A DNA stretch of 32,546 nucleotides. Origin: Desulfuromonas sp. (lineage in GTDB: Bacteria; Desulfobacterota; Desulfuromonadia; Desulfuromonadales; SZUA-401). Made by a program: the position numbers and the translations under genes. Location: the NCBI GenBank assembly GCA_002869605.1, contig PKUI01000103.1:1-32546 (forward strand). The letters are read 5' to 3'. The notes under the pieces were generated by a model that saw only the letters and a list, made by a program, of their open reading frames with translations, was not told the origin of the DNA and did no database searches. Below are positions 16,349-26,829 of this stretch, in pieces. The stretch's first letter is position 1; each line of letters begins with the position of its first letter.

Positions 16349-16870
16349 TTAGCTGGTGAAATATCGTGATGTTACATCACTCCACTTACCACTACTCCGG
16401 AGCAGATGATCACATATTTCGCGCACGGCCCCGCGCCCGCCAGGGCGGCTGGCAACGTAACACACCTTTCCCCGGACCTCATCCACCGCATCACCCACAG
16501 TTGCTGAAAATCCAACACGCTGCAGGATCGGCAAGTCAACCAGGTCGTCGCCGACATAGGCGATCTCCTCATCGCGAAGAGATGATTTCTCCAAGATATC
16601 ACGATACGGAATCAGCTTATCCTTGGCGCCCTGATAAAGGTATTTAACCCCCAGCTCCTACGCACGCCGGGACACCACCTCGGATTCCCTTCCGGTTATG
16701 ATCCCAACCTCGATACCGGCACGCTGCAGAAGTTTCAAGCCGTGGCCGTCTTTAACGTCAAAGGCTTTGAACTCCTGCCCACCCGAACCGTAAACAATAC
16801 GTCCATCGGTCAGAACACCATCGACATCCAGAAGCAGCAACTTGATCTGCGCATAGTTGTCACCCATCAT
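16349..16870 (-). pseudogene. kdsC: KDO-8-phosphate phosphatase gene interrupted by an in-frame TAG
   Basis: KdsC removes phosphate from KDO-8-phosphate. The frame starts at 16870 (overlapping the kdsD stop, ATGA), runs through the HAD motif I DVDGVLTDG (Asp15, Asp17) and motif II ITGRES, then meets TAG at codon 71 (16658-16660). The same frame continues without shift as ELGVKYLYQGAKDKL (motif III Lys) and YVGDDLVDLP (motif IV) to a TAA at 16349, giving the full length of 173 codons. Every family motif is present, so a single point change explains the stop. A sequencing error, a recent nonsense mutation or suppression are possible. No good restart signal lies after the stop. TAG ends other genes here, so the code is standard. 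Confidence 0.88.
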
Positions 16871-17838
16871 ACCACCCCCGAGCGGAGTAAATCGTGCAAA
16901 TGGACAATCCCCACAGGCGCCCTTCCCTCATCGTCCTCAAAGGCAAACAGGGAGGTGATGCTGTATTCCTCCATTTTTTGCAGCGCCTTGGCCGCCAAAT
17001 TGCCACGAAGAACCCGCTTGGGATGACGAGACATCACTTCACCGATCGGCAAATCAAGCGGGTCACCGTCACGTTCTAGGGTTCTACGAAGATCGCCGTC
17101 CGTAAAAACTCCGATCAACATGCCCTGTTCATCGACCACACCGGTAATGCCAAGTTTCTTGCTGGTAATCTCGAACAAGGCTTCCTTGACGGGAGTACTC
17201 GCCGTCACCAGGGGGATATCCTCATCCTTGTGCATTAGATCCTCGACCCTCAGCAGCAGCCGCTTCCCCAAGGCCCCCCCAGGATGGTACAGAGCAAAGT
17301 CCTCTTCCTGAAAACCTCTTTTGATCAATAAGGCAACCGCCAGGGCATCACCTAAAGCAAGTGTCGCTGTCGTGCTTGCCGTTGGCGCAAGGCCCAAGGG
17401 ACACGCCTCTTCCTTCACCGAGATGTCCAGGAAAACGTCTCCGGCTCGCCCCAGGGTGCTCGAACGGGCACTCGTCATGGCAATGAGTGGAAGCCCCATC
17501 CTTTTGATGACCGGCAGAATGCGGCTCATCTCCTCGGTCTCACCGGAGTTTGACACGCCGATCACCACGTCACCCTTCATCAGCATGCCAAGGTCACCGT
17601 GAATCCCTTCGGCAGGATGAAGAAACAGGGCCGGGGTCCCGGTTGAGGCCATGGTCGCGGCAACCTTCTGACATATCAGGCCCGACTTGCCCATACCGGT
17701 AATCACTACCCGGCCAGTGCAACCCAGGATCATATCAACAGCCCTTGAAAATTCGCCATCGAGGCGATTCTTCAATGACAAGACCGCATCGGCCTCGACC
17801 TGAAGGACATGTTGAGCGGTCGCTAAAATATCTTCCAT
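16867..17838 (-). CDS. kdsD: Arabinose-5-phosphate isomerase
   Basis: Interconverts ribulose-5-phosphate and arabinose-5-phosphate, the first step to KDO. The 323 residues contain an SIS sugar isomerase domain (about 30-170, with VVITGMGKSGLICQKVAATMASTGTPALFLHP and GVSNSGETEE) and two C-terminal CBS domains (about 200-320), the normal KdsD layout. The ATG at 17838 is chosen because AGGG lies 7 bases upstream; a GTG at 17844 is also possible. It lies between kdsA and kdsC in the KDO gene run and overlaps kdsC by four bases. Confidence 0.96.
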   Translation of the reverse strand: MEDILATAQHVLQVEADAVLSLKNRLDGEFSRAVDMILGCTGRVVITGMGKSGLICQKVAATMASTGTPALFLHPAEGIHGDLGMLMKGDVVIGVSNSGETEEMSRILPVIKRMGLPLIAMTSARSSTLGRAGDVFLDISVKEEACPLGLAPTASTTATLALGDALAVALLIKRGFQEEDFALYHPGGALGKRLLLRVEDLMHKDEDIPLVTASTPVKEALFEITSKKLGITGVVDEQGMLIGVFTDGDLRRTLERDGDPLDLPIGEVMSRHPKRVLRGNLAAKALQKMEEYSITSLFAFEDDEGRAPVGIVHLHDLLRSGVV

Positions 17839-17850
17839 TACCACACCCTG

Positions 17851-20368
<2,518 letters not shown>

Positions 20369-21127
20369 TTAATTTTCTCGCGTTTCGCCAAGCAGCGCCA
20401 CAACTCTGGCCAGGTCTTCGGGCGTATCTACTCCATGACTCACCAGGGTGGTCTCTTCGACGTGGATACGATAACCGTGTTCAAGGGCGCGCAACTGCTC
20501 AAGGCACTCGAGTTTTTCGAGAGGAGTCTCCGGTAGGGTCGGGTAACAGAGCAGGAAATCGCGCTGGTAAACATAAAGACCGACATGTTTGTAGGCAGCA
20601 ACCTGTGAGAAATTTTCACGCAAATTTTGCGCAAAGTCTCGCGAGAACGGAATAGGGGCACGAGAAAAATAACGTGCGCACCCGTTTAACTCAGTAACAA
20701 CTTTAACCACATTAGGATTGAGAAATTCATCCACATCCCCGATCGCCGTCTTCAGAGTACCCATCGATAACGACGAATCGGCAATTAACGGTGCAACCGC
20801 TTGATCGATCATACGCGGATCAATGAGTGGTTCGTCCCCCTGTACATTAACCACCAGATCCGCATCGAGCCCAGCAGCAACTTCAGCCAATCGATCGGTG
20901 CCGGTTGGGTGGTCATCTCGTGTCATAACGGCTTCGCCACCGAATGCTTCGACGGCTGAAAAAATTCTCTGATCGTCGGTCGCCACAATTACACGGCCGA
21001 CCGAACTGGCCCTCATGGTGCGCTCGTAGACATGGTAGATCATCGGCCTGCCGGCGATATCGGCCAATGGCTTGCCCGGAAAACGGGTGGACGCATAGCG
21101 GGCCGGTATAATGGCAACGACTCTCAT
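20369..21127 (-). CDS. kdsB: CMP-KDO synthetase (3-deoxy-manno-octulosonate cytidylyltransferase)
   Basis: Activates KDO with CTP for transfer to lipid A. The 252-residue protein opens with VVAIIPARYASTRFPGKPLADIAGRPMI, the nucleotidyltransferase loop. DDHPTGTDRLAEV, VNVQGDEPLI and HVGLYVYQRDFLL follow, all typical for KdsB. AAGG lies 8 bases upstream of the ATG. It is the first gene of the KDO run, with pyrG 90 bases downstream. I could not identify a convincing promoter in the 163 bases before it. Confidence 0.97.
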   Translation of the reverse strand: MRVVAIIPARYASTRFPGKPLADIAGRPMIYHVYERTMRASSVGRVIVATDDQRIFSAVEAFGGEAVMTRDDHPTGTDRLAEVAAGLDADLVVNVQGDEPLIDPRMIDQAVAPLIADSSLSMGTLKTAIGDVDEFLNPNVVKVVTELNGCARYFSRAPIPFSRDFAQNLRENFSQVAAYKHVGLYVYQRDFLLCYPTLPETPLEKLECLEQLRALEHGYRIHVEETTLVSHGVDTPEDLARVVALLGETREN

Positions 21128-21290
21128 AATAATAACCTTGGCTTTCGCTCTTCATCTCGTGCAAACACGACACTAAAAAGCGTAAAATAGAATTCAATGG
21201 GTCAGAAAACAGAAGTACTGATCTCTTGCCGGATTTAACAAACAGGGAAAATGCTTGAAGGGTCAAGACCTGTTGGCAACAAACCACAGA

Positions 21291-21626
21291 TTATTTTTTG
21301 GCCATTCTATCGAGCAGGGTACGATAAGTATCTTCACCCTTGGAGAAAGATAAGATATGAACCCCCATCCCCCCCTTGACCTTGTTCATCAGATTGGCGG
21401 GAACCCTGCGAGCCCACATGACACGCCCTCTAAAAATAACGTCCTGTTGCCCCGCAACATTCATACAGACCTGGAGAACAGTGTTCGGGTTGTGAACGAT
21501 AGTGGAGCGCAGGAAGATCCCCGTATCAGAGAGGTCTTCGGTAAAGCCGATGCGACTGGGTCCATCTGGACCATAACGCAGTTGAAGTCTCTTACGGTAG
21601 CGCTTTAAATCGCGTCGCTCGGGCAT
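21291..21626 (-). CDS. PilZ domain protein
   Basis: A single-domain protein of 111 residues. It carries both c-di-GMP-binding signatures of PilZ: RxxxR at Arg5-Arg9 (in ERRDLKRYRKR) and the (D/N)xSxxG motif DLSDTG at 31-36, so ligand binding is plausible. Such stand-alone PilZ proteins often act on motility, pili or exopolysaccharide through partner proteins, which cannot be named here. AGGAGG lies close upstream of the ATG. It is separated from kdsB by 163 bases and appears to be its own unit. Confidence 0.88.
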   Translation of the reverse strand: MPERRDLKRYRKRLQLRYGPDGPSRIGFTEDLSDTGIFLRSTIVHNPNTVLQVCMNVAGQQDVIFRGRVMWARRVPANLMNKVKGGMGVHILSFSKGEDTYRTLLDRMAKK

Positions 21627-21707
21627 ACCTTCCTCCTAGGCGGGACTTTTTCTTGCTATTTTCTAACATCCGCCTAAGGCAGGGGCAACAAAAAACATTT
21701 CGTCATC

Positions 21708-21736
21708 CCGATAGGTTATGAATAATTAGATTTCAA
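21708..21736 (-). promoter_or_regulatory. Candidate sigma-70 promoter for the PilZ gene
   Basis: TTGAAA (21731-21736) and TATCGG (21708-21713) are separated by 17 bases in the 149-base divergent gap. The leader would be about 75 bases. Only a moderate match. Confidence 0.3.
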
Positions 21737-21775
21737 TAGCTGACTCGAAATCATCAATCCAGACAAGGACACTCC

Positions 21776-22015
21776 ATGAAACGAATCGACATCCCCATTC
21801 TCAAGCAACTACCCTACCCGGTCCTTATCGTCGCCAGCCTCACGCTGGGGATGGCCCCCTTTAGCCCGCAACCGCACTTAATCGAAAAACTACTCCTATT
21901 AAAATCCTGGATGCTTGTAAAACCCTTGGACATCTTTGATCTTGTACTCCACGCGACACCGATCATACTGCTCTTGCTCAAGTTTTTCTGTGAAGGGATT
22001 CCAAGGAAAACCTGA
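21776..22015 (+). CDS. Small two-segment membrane protein of unknown function
   Basis: A 79-residue protein with two hydrophobic segments (about 13-30 and 55-69) joined by a polar loop containing PFSPQPHLIEKLLLLKSWMLVKPLDIFDLVLH. The PQPHLVEKL and P(I/L)DIFDL wording recurs, as far as I recall, in small proteobacterial proteins loosely labelled RND transporter. It is far too short to be an RND pump, so that label should not be trusted. AAGGA lies upstream of the ATG. It is isolated between the divergent PilZ gene and the uracil-DNA glycosylase on the opposite strand. Function unknown. Confidence 0.68.
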   Translation: MKRIDIPILKQLPYPVLIVASLTLGMAPFSPQPHLIEKLLLLKSWMLVKPLDIFDLVLHATPIILLLLKFFCEGIPRKT

Positions 22016-22126
22016 CCAGCCATACAAAGGCTGACGCAGTTGCGAGACCTAAGCAAAACAACCTACTGTAACTATATGCTGAAAAAAGGGAATGTGCCGC
22101 AGACGTATCGATACGCAGCAGAACCA

Positions 22127-22840
22127 TTAGCGTGTCTGGCGCAGCCTCTGCATCACCTGCTTCATGTCCTCCCAAACATCCCGTTTTGATGCAGGGTTAC
22201 GCAGTAGGTATGCCGGATGAAAGGTCGGCATCAAGGGGATGCCCTGGTAAGACTGCCACTTGCCACGCAGGCGGCTAATAGGGGTATCAGATGCTAACAG
22301 GGTTTGCGCAGCGAACCGCCCAAGGGAGACAACAAGTTTTGGCTGGATCGCGGCAATCTGGCGCACCAGGAAAGGCTCACAACTGGAAATTTCACCGGGT
22401 TGAGGATCTCGGTTCCCCGGCGGGCGGCATTTGACGACGTTACAGATATAGACCTCAGACCGCTGCAACCCGATCGCCTGGATAATCTTATCCAGAAGCT
22501 TGCCGGCTTCACCAACGAACGGCTCGCCCTTCAGATCCTCGTCACGCCCAGGAGCTTCACCGACAAAAACCAGGTCGGCAGCAGGGTTGCCGACGCCGAA
22601 TACGACCTGACGACGTTCATTGCACAACGTGCAACAACGGCAATCACGCAGTTCTTCGCGCAACTCATCAAGAACGATATCTGGCCCCTGGGCTGCTTTC
22701 AGTGCCTCGCCGCCTCGACAAACGGGGTACTCTACAGGCGTCGAGTACAGTTCCGGGAGCCCCAGATGATCAAGATCCTCAAGCAGCGCGCGAGCGGTAC
22801 AGACCTCGTTGAATATTTCCTGCTTCAGACTCTTTGGCAT
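22127..22840 (-). CDS. Uracil-DNA glycosylase, family 4 (iron-sulfur type)
   Basis: Removes uracil from DNA at the start of base-excision repair. The 237-residue protein has the family-4 active-site motif GEAPGRDEDLKGEPFVG at about 94-110, the second motif HPAYLLRNP at about 208-216, and four cysteines placed as the [4Fe-4S] ligands of this family: Cys70, Cys73, Cys138 and Cys154. A region of about 50 residues precedes the domain and is less conserved, as is common for bacterial members. It is divergent from the phospholipase-like gene, with only 35 bases between starts. A TATACTATAGT motif lies in that gap. Confidence 0.93.
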   Translation of the reverse strand: MPKSLKQEIFNEVCTARALLEDLDHLGLPELYSTPVEYPVCRGGEALKAAQGPDIVLDELREELRDCRCCTLCNERRQVVFGVGNPAADLVFVGEAPGRDEDLKGEPFVGEAGKLLDKIIQAIGLQRSEVYICNVVKCRPPGNRDPQPGEISSCEPFLVRQIAAIQPKLVVSLGRFAAQTLLASDTPISRLRGKWQSYQGIPLMPTFHPAYLLRNPASKRDVWEDMKQVMQRLRQTR

Positions 22841-22875
22841 CTTGCTATACTATAGTCCTAGACAATTAACGACAT

Positions 22876-23820
22876 GTGCCACTGCGAGTGCCTGTGACCC
22901 TATACCACAAACGATCAATCTACCTAACGCTGATTTCAGTTTGGCTGGCCGTGCCACAGGAAGCATGGGCATGGGGAGCCGGCGTTCATCTACAAGTCGG
23001 CATGTACGCTCTGGACAACCTGTCACTCCTGCCTCATGCCCTGCAAAATATCCTTGCGGCGCATCCCTATGATTTCCTATACGGATGCATCAGCGCCGAC
23101 ATAACAATCGGCAAAAAATACACCCACTACCTCAAACACTGCCATTCATGGCGAATCGCCCGGCAGATCCTGGCAGCCGCCAACAGCAACAGCCAAAAAG
23201 CCTGCGCCTGGGGATACTTTTCTCACCTTGCCGCGGACACCGTAGCACATTCGTACTTCGTTCCGGTCAAAATGATCCGTACCTTCAACACGGTGCTGCT
23301 CAAACATACCTACTGGGAAATGCGTTACGAAACACTTGCCGATCCACAAGTCTGGGAGATCGCGCGCACACTGGCTCAGAAAGATTTCACAGACAACGAC
23401 AACATGATGCGCCAGGTCCTGGCCAATACCCTTTTTTCCTTCAGTACCAACAAGCGCTTGTTCAGCTCCATCCTGCTGCTCTCCAGACTACAACATTGGC
23501 AAAAAATGCTCCGTTCTCTGGCTGAAAATTCAAAATATCCGCTCGGCCACGAAAACGCCGCGGAGTACTTTGATCTCGCCCGTTCTGCAAGCCTGAGTAT
23601 TTTAAGCAGTTTCGAACAAAGCCCTTACATGGACGCTGACCCCACAGGAGAACACGCCCTTGATGCCGGACGCATGCTCCGCAAAAACCTTAGTCTGCTT
23701 TGGCAAGAAGGCAAAATAAGTGAGGAAGAAGCCAATGCCTACATCGAAAAGCTCCGCCCGCAGTTCCGTGCCAGCATAACCCGACCGGAAGAGCTGCTCA
23801 GCAGCCTGTCAGCGGCCTGA
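22876..23820 (+). CDS. Secreted zinc-dependent phospholipase C-like protein
   Basis: A 314-residue protein with a signal peptide (hydrophobic stretch about 14-28) that would be cleaved before WAWG or WG, leaving a Trp near the mature N-terminus. In bacterial zinc phospholipases C that N-terminal Trp is a metal ligand. Further candidate ligands are GVHLQ (His38), CISADI (Asp75), HCHSW, and the cluster GYFSHLAADTVAHSYFVP (His117, Asp121, His125). These match the S1/P1-like zinc-dependent phospholipase fold, though substrate is unproven. The start is uncertain: GTG at 22876 is used, and GTG codons at 22888 and 22894 are alternatives, none with a clear ribosome site. The stop abuts the coaBC stop with no gap. 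Confidence 0.82.
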   Translation: MPLRVPVTLYHKRSIYLTLISVWLAVPQEAWAWGAGVHLQVGMYALDNLSLLPHALQNILAAHPYDFLYGCISADITIGKKYTHYLKHCHSWRIARQILAAANSNSQKACAWGYFSHLAADTVAHSYFVPVKMIRTFNTVLLKHTYWEMRYETLADPQVWEIARTLAQKDFTDNDNMMRQVLANTLFSFSTNKRLFSSILLLSRLQHWQKMLRSLAENSKYPLGHENAAEYFDLARSASLSILSSFEQSPYMDADPTGEHALDAGRMLRKNLSLLWQEGKISEEEANAYIEKLRPQFRASITRPEELLSSLSAA

Positions 23821-25017
23821 TCAGTCCGCTTGCATCTCCCGCACCTTGTCGAGCAAACGATGCGCAACCTCGGTTTTCGTCATTTTCTCCAGAGCTTCGA
23901 TCTCTCCGTCCCGACAGATAAAGCGCACGATGTTGGTGTCAAGATCAAAGCCGGCCCCCTCCTCGGTGATGTCATTGGCCACGATCAAATCAAGGTTTTT
24001 CTTCTCGATCTTCTGACGCGCATTCTCAAGAAGTGCCTCCGTTTCGGCAGCAAATCCGACCAGCAACTGCTGTTGCTTACGCCCCCCAAGAGCGGCAAGA
24101 ATATCCGGGTTTTCGGTCATCTCGATAACCGGTGGAAGGCCATCGCGCTTCTTCAACTTCGTGTCAGAGGGGGCTACTGGGCGATAATCGGCGACTGCCG
24201 CTGCTTTGATAACGATGGTGCAGGTATCGAAATATTTAAACACCGCCTGCTGCATCTCGAGAGCCGTAGTCACCTGCACGAAGGTTGCCCCAGAAGGCGG
24301 AGTCAATGAGGTCGGTCCACTTACCAGCACCACCTCGGCGCCACGTTCCAGTGCCGCTTGGGCGATCGCATACCCCATTTTCCCAGAGGAGTGGTTGGTA
24401 AGGTAACGTACCGGATCAATCGCTTCACGGGTTGGACCGGCTGTCACCAGGAGCGTTTCACCTTGCAGGTCACGGTTCGCAAGTAAAGCAACGACCCTTG
24501 AAACGATTTCAGCGGGATCAGGGAATTTCCCCTTCCCCTCCCAACCACACGCCAAACTACCCGTGTCAGGCTCCATAAACAGACAACCAAGCTCTTCTAA
24601 TTGTTGCTGGTTGCGCCGGTAAACAGGGTTCTCCCACATATTAACATTCATCGCCGGGACAAACATGACCTTGGACTTGGTCGCCATCAGGGCCGTCGAC
24701 AATAAATCATCGGCAATTCCGCTTGCCACTTTCCCTACAATATTGGCGGTTGCCGGTGCCACCAGAAACAGATCGGCGCGATCGGCCAACGAAATATGGC
24801 CAATCTCTTTCTCCTGATAGAGGTCAAACAATTCACTATGCACCGGGTTATTGGAGAGCGTCTGAAAGGTTAAAGGAGCCACAAACTCCATCGCATGTCG
24901 CGTCATGACAACATGAACGGTCGCCCCCGCCTTGGTTAACAGACGCAAAACCTCAACCGCCTTGTAGGCAGCGATGCCACCCGTCACTCCGAGCACAATG
25001 GTTTTCCCAGTCAACAT
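23821..25017 (-). CDS. coaBC: Bifunctional phosphopantothenoylcysteine decarboxylase/synthetase
   Basis: Performs two coenzyme A steps: CTP-dependent coupling of cysteine to 4'-phosphopantothenate and its decarboxylation. The N-terminal CoaC flavoprotein domain (about 1-185) has VTGGIAAYKAVEV, the active-site His in GHISLADRAD, PAMNVNMWENP and the catalytic Cys in LACGWEGKGK. The C-terminal CoaB domain has TAGPTREAIDPVRYLTNHSSGKMGYA, KAAAVADYRP and VGFAAET. Length 398 is normal. GGAGAG lies 6 bases before the ATG. It ends the five-gene minus-strand operon, 30 bases after the hydrolase gene, and meets the plus-strand phospholipase-like gene stop to stop. Confidence 0.96.
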   Translation of the reverse strand: MLTGKTIVLGVTGGIAAYKAVEVLRLLTKAGATVHVVMTRHAMEFVAPLTFQTLSNNPVHSELFDLYQEKEIGHISLADRADLFLVAPATANIVGKVASGIADDLLSTALMATKSKVMFVPAMNVNMWENPVYRRNQQQLEELGCLFMEPDTGSLACGWEGKGKFPDPAEIVSRVVALLANRDLQGETLLVTAGPTREAIDPVRYLTNHSSGKMGYAIAQAALERGAEVVLVSGPTSLTPPSGATFVQVTTALEMQQAVFKYFDTCTIVIKAAAVADYRPVAPSDTKLKKRDGLPPVIEMTENPDILAALGGRKQQQLLVGFAAETEALLENARQKIEKKNLDLIVANDITEEGAGFDLDTNIVRFICRDGEIEALEKMTKTEVAHRLLDKVREMQAD

Positions 25018-25047
25018 GAGCTGCTCTCCCGAAATCTCGGCACTGGC

Positions 25048-25671
25048 TTACTCCCCGACAAAAGGATTGGTCTTGCGCTCACGACCGATGGACGAATCGG
25101 GGCCATGCCCGGGGTAAACGATGGTGTCATCACCTAGCCCCCAGAGTTTTTGTCTAATCCCTTCGACCAATTGATCAAAATCCCCACCAGGAAGATCCGT
25201 GCGGCCGATCGAACCGGCAAATAAGGTATCCCCCACAAAGAGATGCCCACTGTGATGCAAACAGATGCCGCCGGGCGAATGACCCGGCGTATGGATTACC
25301 TTGAAACGCAGTTGCCCGACCTCGACGGCATCCCCCTCCGCAAGCAGCGTATCCGGTTCCGGGGAAGGTATCGCCTTAAGCCCATAGGCCGAAGCCTGCT
25401 GCTCAGCCTTTTTCAGCAGCGGAGCATCGGCTGCATGGATCATCAACGGCGCGTGGGTCGCATCGCACAGTGCCTGGTTGCCACCAACATGGTCGAAATG
25501 GGCATGGGTATTGACGATCGCAACCAGTTTAAACTCATTGCGCTGCAATATATCCAGAATTCTGGGCACCTCGTCCCCAGGATCAATGACCATTGCCTCA
25601 CGGGTTTCGGAGCAGGCAACGATATGGCAGTTGACTTGTAGAGGACCAACCGCGAGGGTTTCGACAAACAT
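25048..25671 (-). CDS. Metallo-beta-lactamase fold hydrolase (glyoxalase II-like)
   Basis: A 207-residue MBL-fold protein. The metal-binding HxHxDH motif is His56-His61 (NTHAHFDH), followed by HTPGHSPGG, GDTLFAGSIGRTDLPGGD and the last ligand in VYPGHGPDS. Length and GSIGRTD wording place it with the short YcbL-like group related to glyoxalase II, which lacks the substrate-binding C-terminal domain of the full enzyme. The substrate is therefore uncertain. Its ATG overlaps the stop of the HD-domain gene (TAATG), so the two are coupled. Confidence 0.9.
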   Translation of the reverse strand: MFVETLAVGPLQVNCHIVACSETREAMVIDPGDEVPRILDILQRNEFKLVAIVNTHAHFDHVGGNQALCDATHAPLMIHAADAPLLKKAEQQASAYGLKAIPSPEPDTLLAEGDAVEVGQLRFKVIHTPGHSPGGICLHHSGHLFVGDTLFAGSIGRTDLPGGDFDQLVEGIRQKLWGLGDDTIVYPGHGPDSSIGRERKTNPFVGE

Positions 25672-26813
25672 TATGATTTCTCCTTCTCGTCGGGCTCGGC
25701 CGCAAACAGGTCGAGGCTCTTGCCTTTGAGCTGGTCCGCCAGAGAATGGCTGAGTGGCTTGGCCTGTGGTTTCTGCTGAGGAGGTGCCGAACTCCGAGAT
25801 GCCACACCTTCTGCCGTCGTACTGACTTCAACCCGCCCAGGGCGAGACTCGGCCTTGTCACCTTGACCGGCAGGGCGATAAAAGTAACGTTCATACAGAC
25901 GATGATAACCGGTCCATTGCCCGTATTCGGTATTTTCTTTCTGCAGATAGCTAGAAATTCCATTAATCTTCGAGTCGAGATCGTCGATAAAATTAAGGAC
26001 CACGGCCTCCAGGGTCTTGGGACGCTTGGGAGATCCGTACTCGTATTGACCATGGTGTGAAAGCAGTAGGTGCTTGAGCAGGGTCCCCGTCAGCGTTGGG
26101 AAATCATTCAACTCCCGAATCTTTTCTTCGACCAGCTCAACCCCCATGACGATATGCCCTAGCAACTTGCCCGCATCGGTATATTCGAACGATCTTGAAT
26201 AGCGCAGTTCGGCAACCTTCCCGATGTCGTGCAACAGCGCCCCGACAACCAGCAGATCACGATCCACTTCAGGGTAATGACTACTTACGTCATGAGCCAG
26301 TTGCGCAACCGACAACGAATGGTCAAGCAAACCTCCAAGGTATACATGGTGCATACTCTTGGCGGCAGGAGCACGACAGAAAGCCTGCATGAAATCCTGA
26401 TCTTCCAGGAAGGCTTCCATCAACGCGCGCAGATGCGGGTTGGCAAGCGAGGCAATCAGCTCACGAAACTCTACGATCATCCCATCAAGGGAGCGGGTAG
26501 CCACCGGTAAAAAATCGCGCAGGTCTACCAGTTTCTCATCGAGGCGCACAAGTTTCTGCACCACCAGTTGCATTTTCCCAAGATAGACACTGGCCTTCGC
26601 ACTTACCTGCACGAAGTCGTCCCTGTCAAACGTGGCAGATAGAGCCTCCACGTTATCCCAGACCCGCCCTTCAACTTCACCGCTGCGATCCATAAGTTTC
26701 AACGTCAGGTAGGGTTTTCCGTTCTTTGCCGTAGCGGTAATTTTCTCACGCACCAGAAATACGGACTCAACCCAGTCTCGCTCGCGGATGTTTTCAACAT
26801 AAATATCTTTCAC
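25671..26813 (-). CDS. YhaM-like OB-fold/HD-domain nuclease
   Basis: A 380-residue protein with an N-terminal OB-fold nucleic-acid-binding domain (about 10-95) and an HD phosphohydrolase domain (about 155-290) with HHVYLGGLLDHSLSV, the diagnostic LLHDIGK and LLLSHHGQYEYGSPKRP. This layout matches YhaM, a 3'-5' exoribonuclease of Firmicutes; the same activity here is inference. The last 60 residues are rich in Pro, Gln and charged residues and look disordered. The start is GTG at 26813, with GGAG five bases upstream. It follows the COG2509 gene by 16 bases. Confidence 0.9.
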   Translation of the reverse strand: MKDIYVENIRERDWVESVFLVREKITATAKNGKPYLTLKLMDRSGEVEGRVWDNVEALSATFDRDDFVQVSAKASVYLGKMQLVVQKLVRLDEKLVDLRDFLPVATRSLDGMIVEFRELIASLANPHLRALMEAFLEDQDFMQAFCRAPAAKSMHHVYLGGLLDHSLSVAQLAHDVSSHYPEVDRDLLVVGALLHDIGKVAELRYSRSFEYTDAGKLLGHIVMGVELVEEKIRELNDFPTLTGTLLKHLLLSHHGQYEYGSPKRPKTLEAVVLNFIDDLDSKINGISSYLQKENTEYGQWTGYHRLYERYFYRPAGQGDKAESRPGRVEVSTTAEGVASRSSAPPQQKPQAKPLSHSLADQLKGKSLDLFAAEPDEKEKS

Positions 26814-26829
26814 CGCTTCTCCTGTTATC

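Noticed and set aside
16658..16660. Pyrrolysine or reassigned TAG in kdsC
   Set aside because: Several genes here end in TAG (the SPOUT methyltransferase, aguB, ptsI, kdsA, the TPR lipoprotein), and KdsC has no known pyrrolysine; a simple nonsense change or error is likelier.
21128..21290. Promoter for kdsB in the 163-base gap
   Set aside because: TTGACC and TTGTTA boxes occur, but none has a credible -10 at proper spacing; left uncalled.
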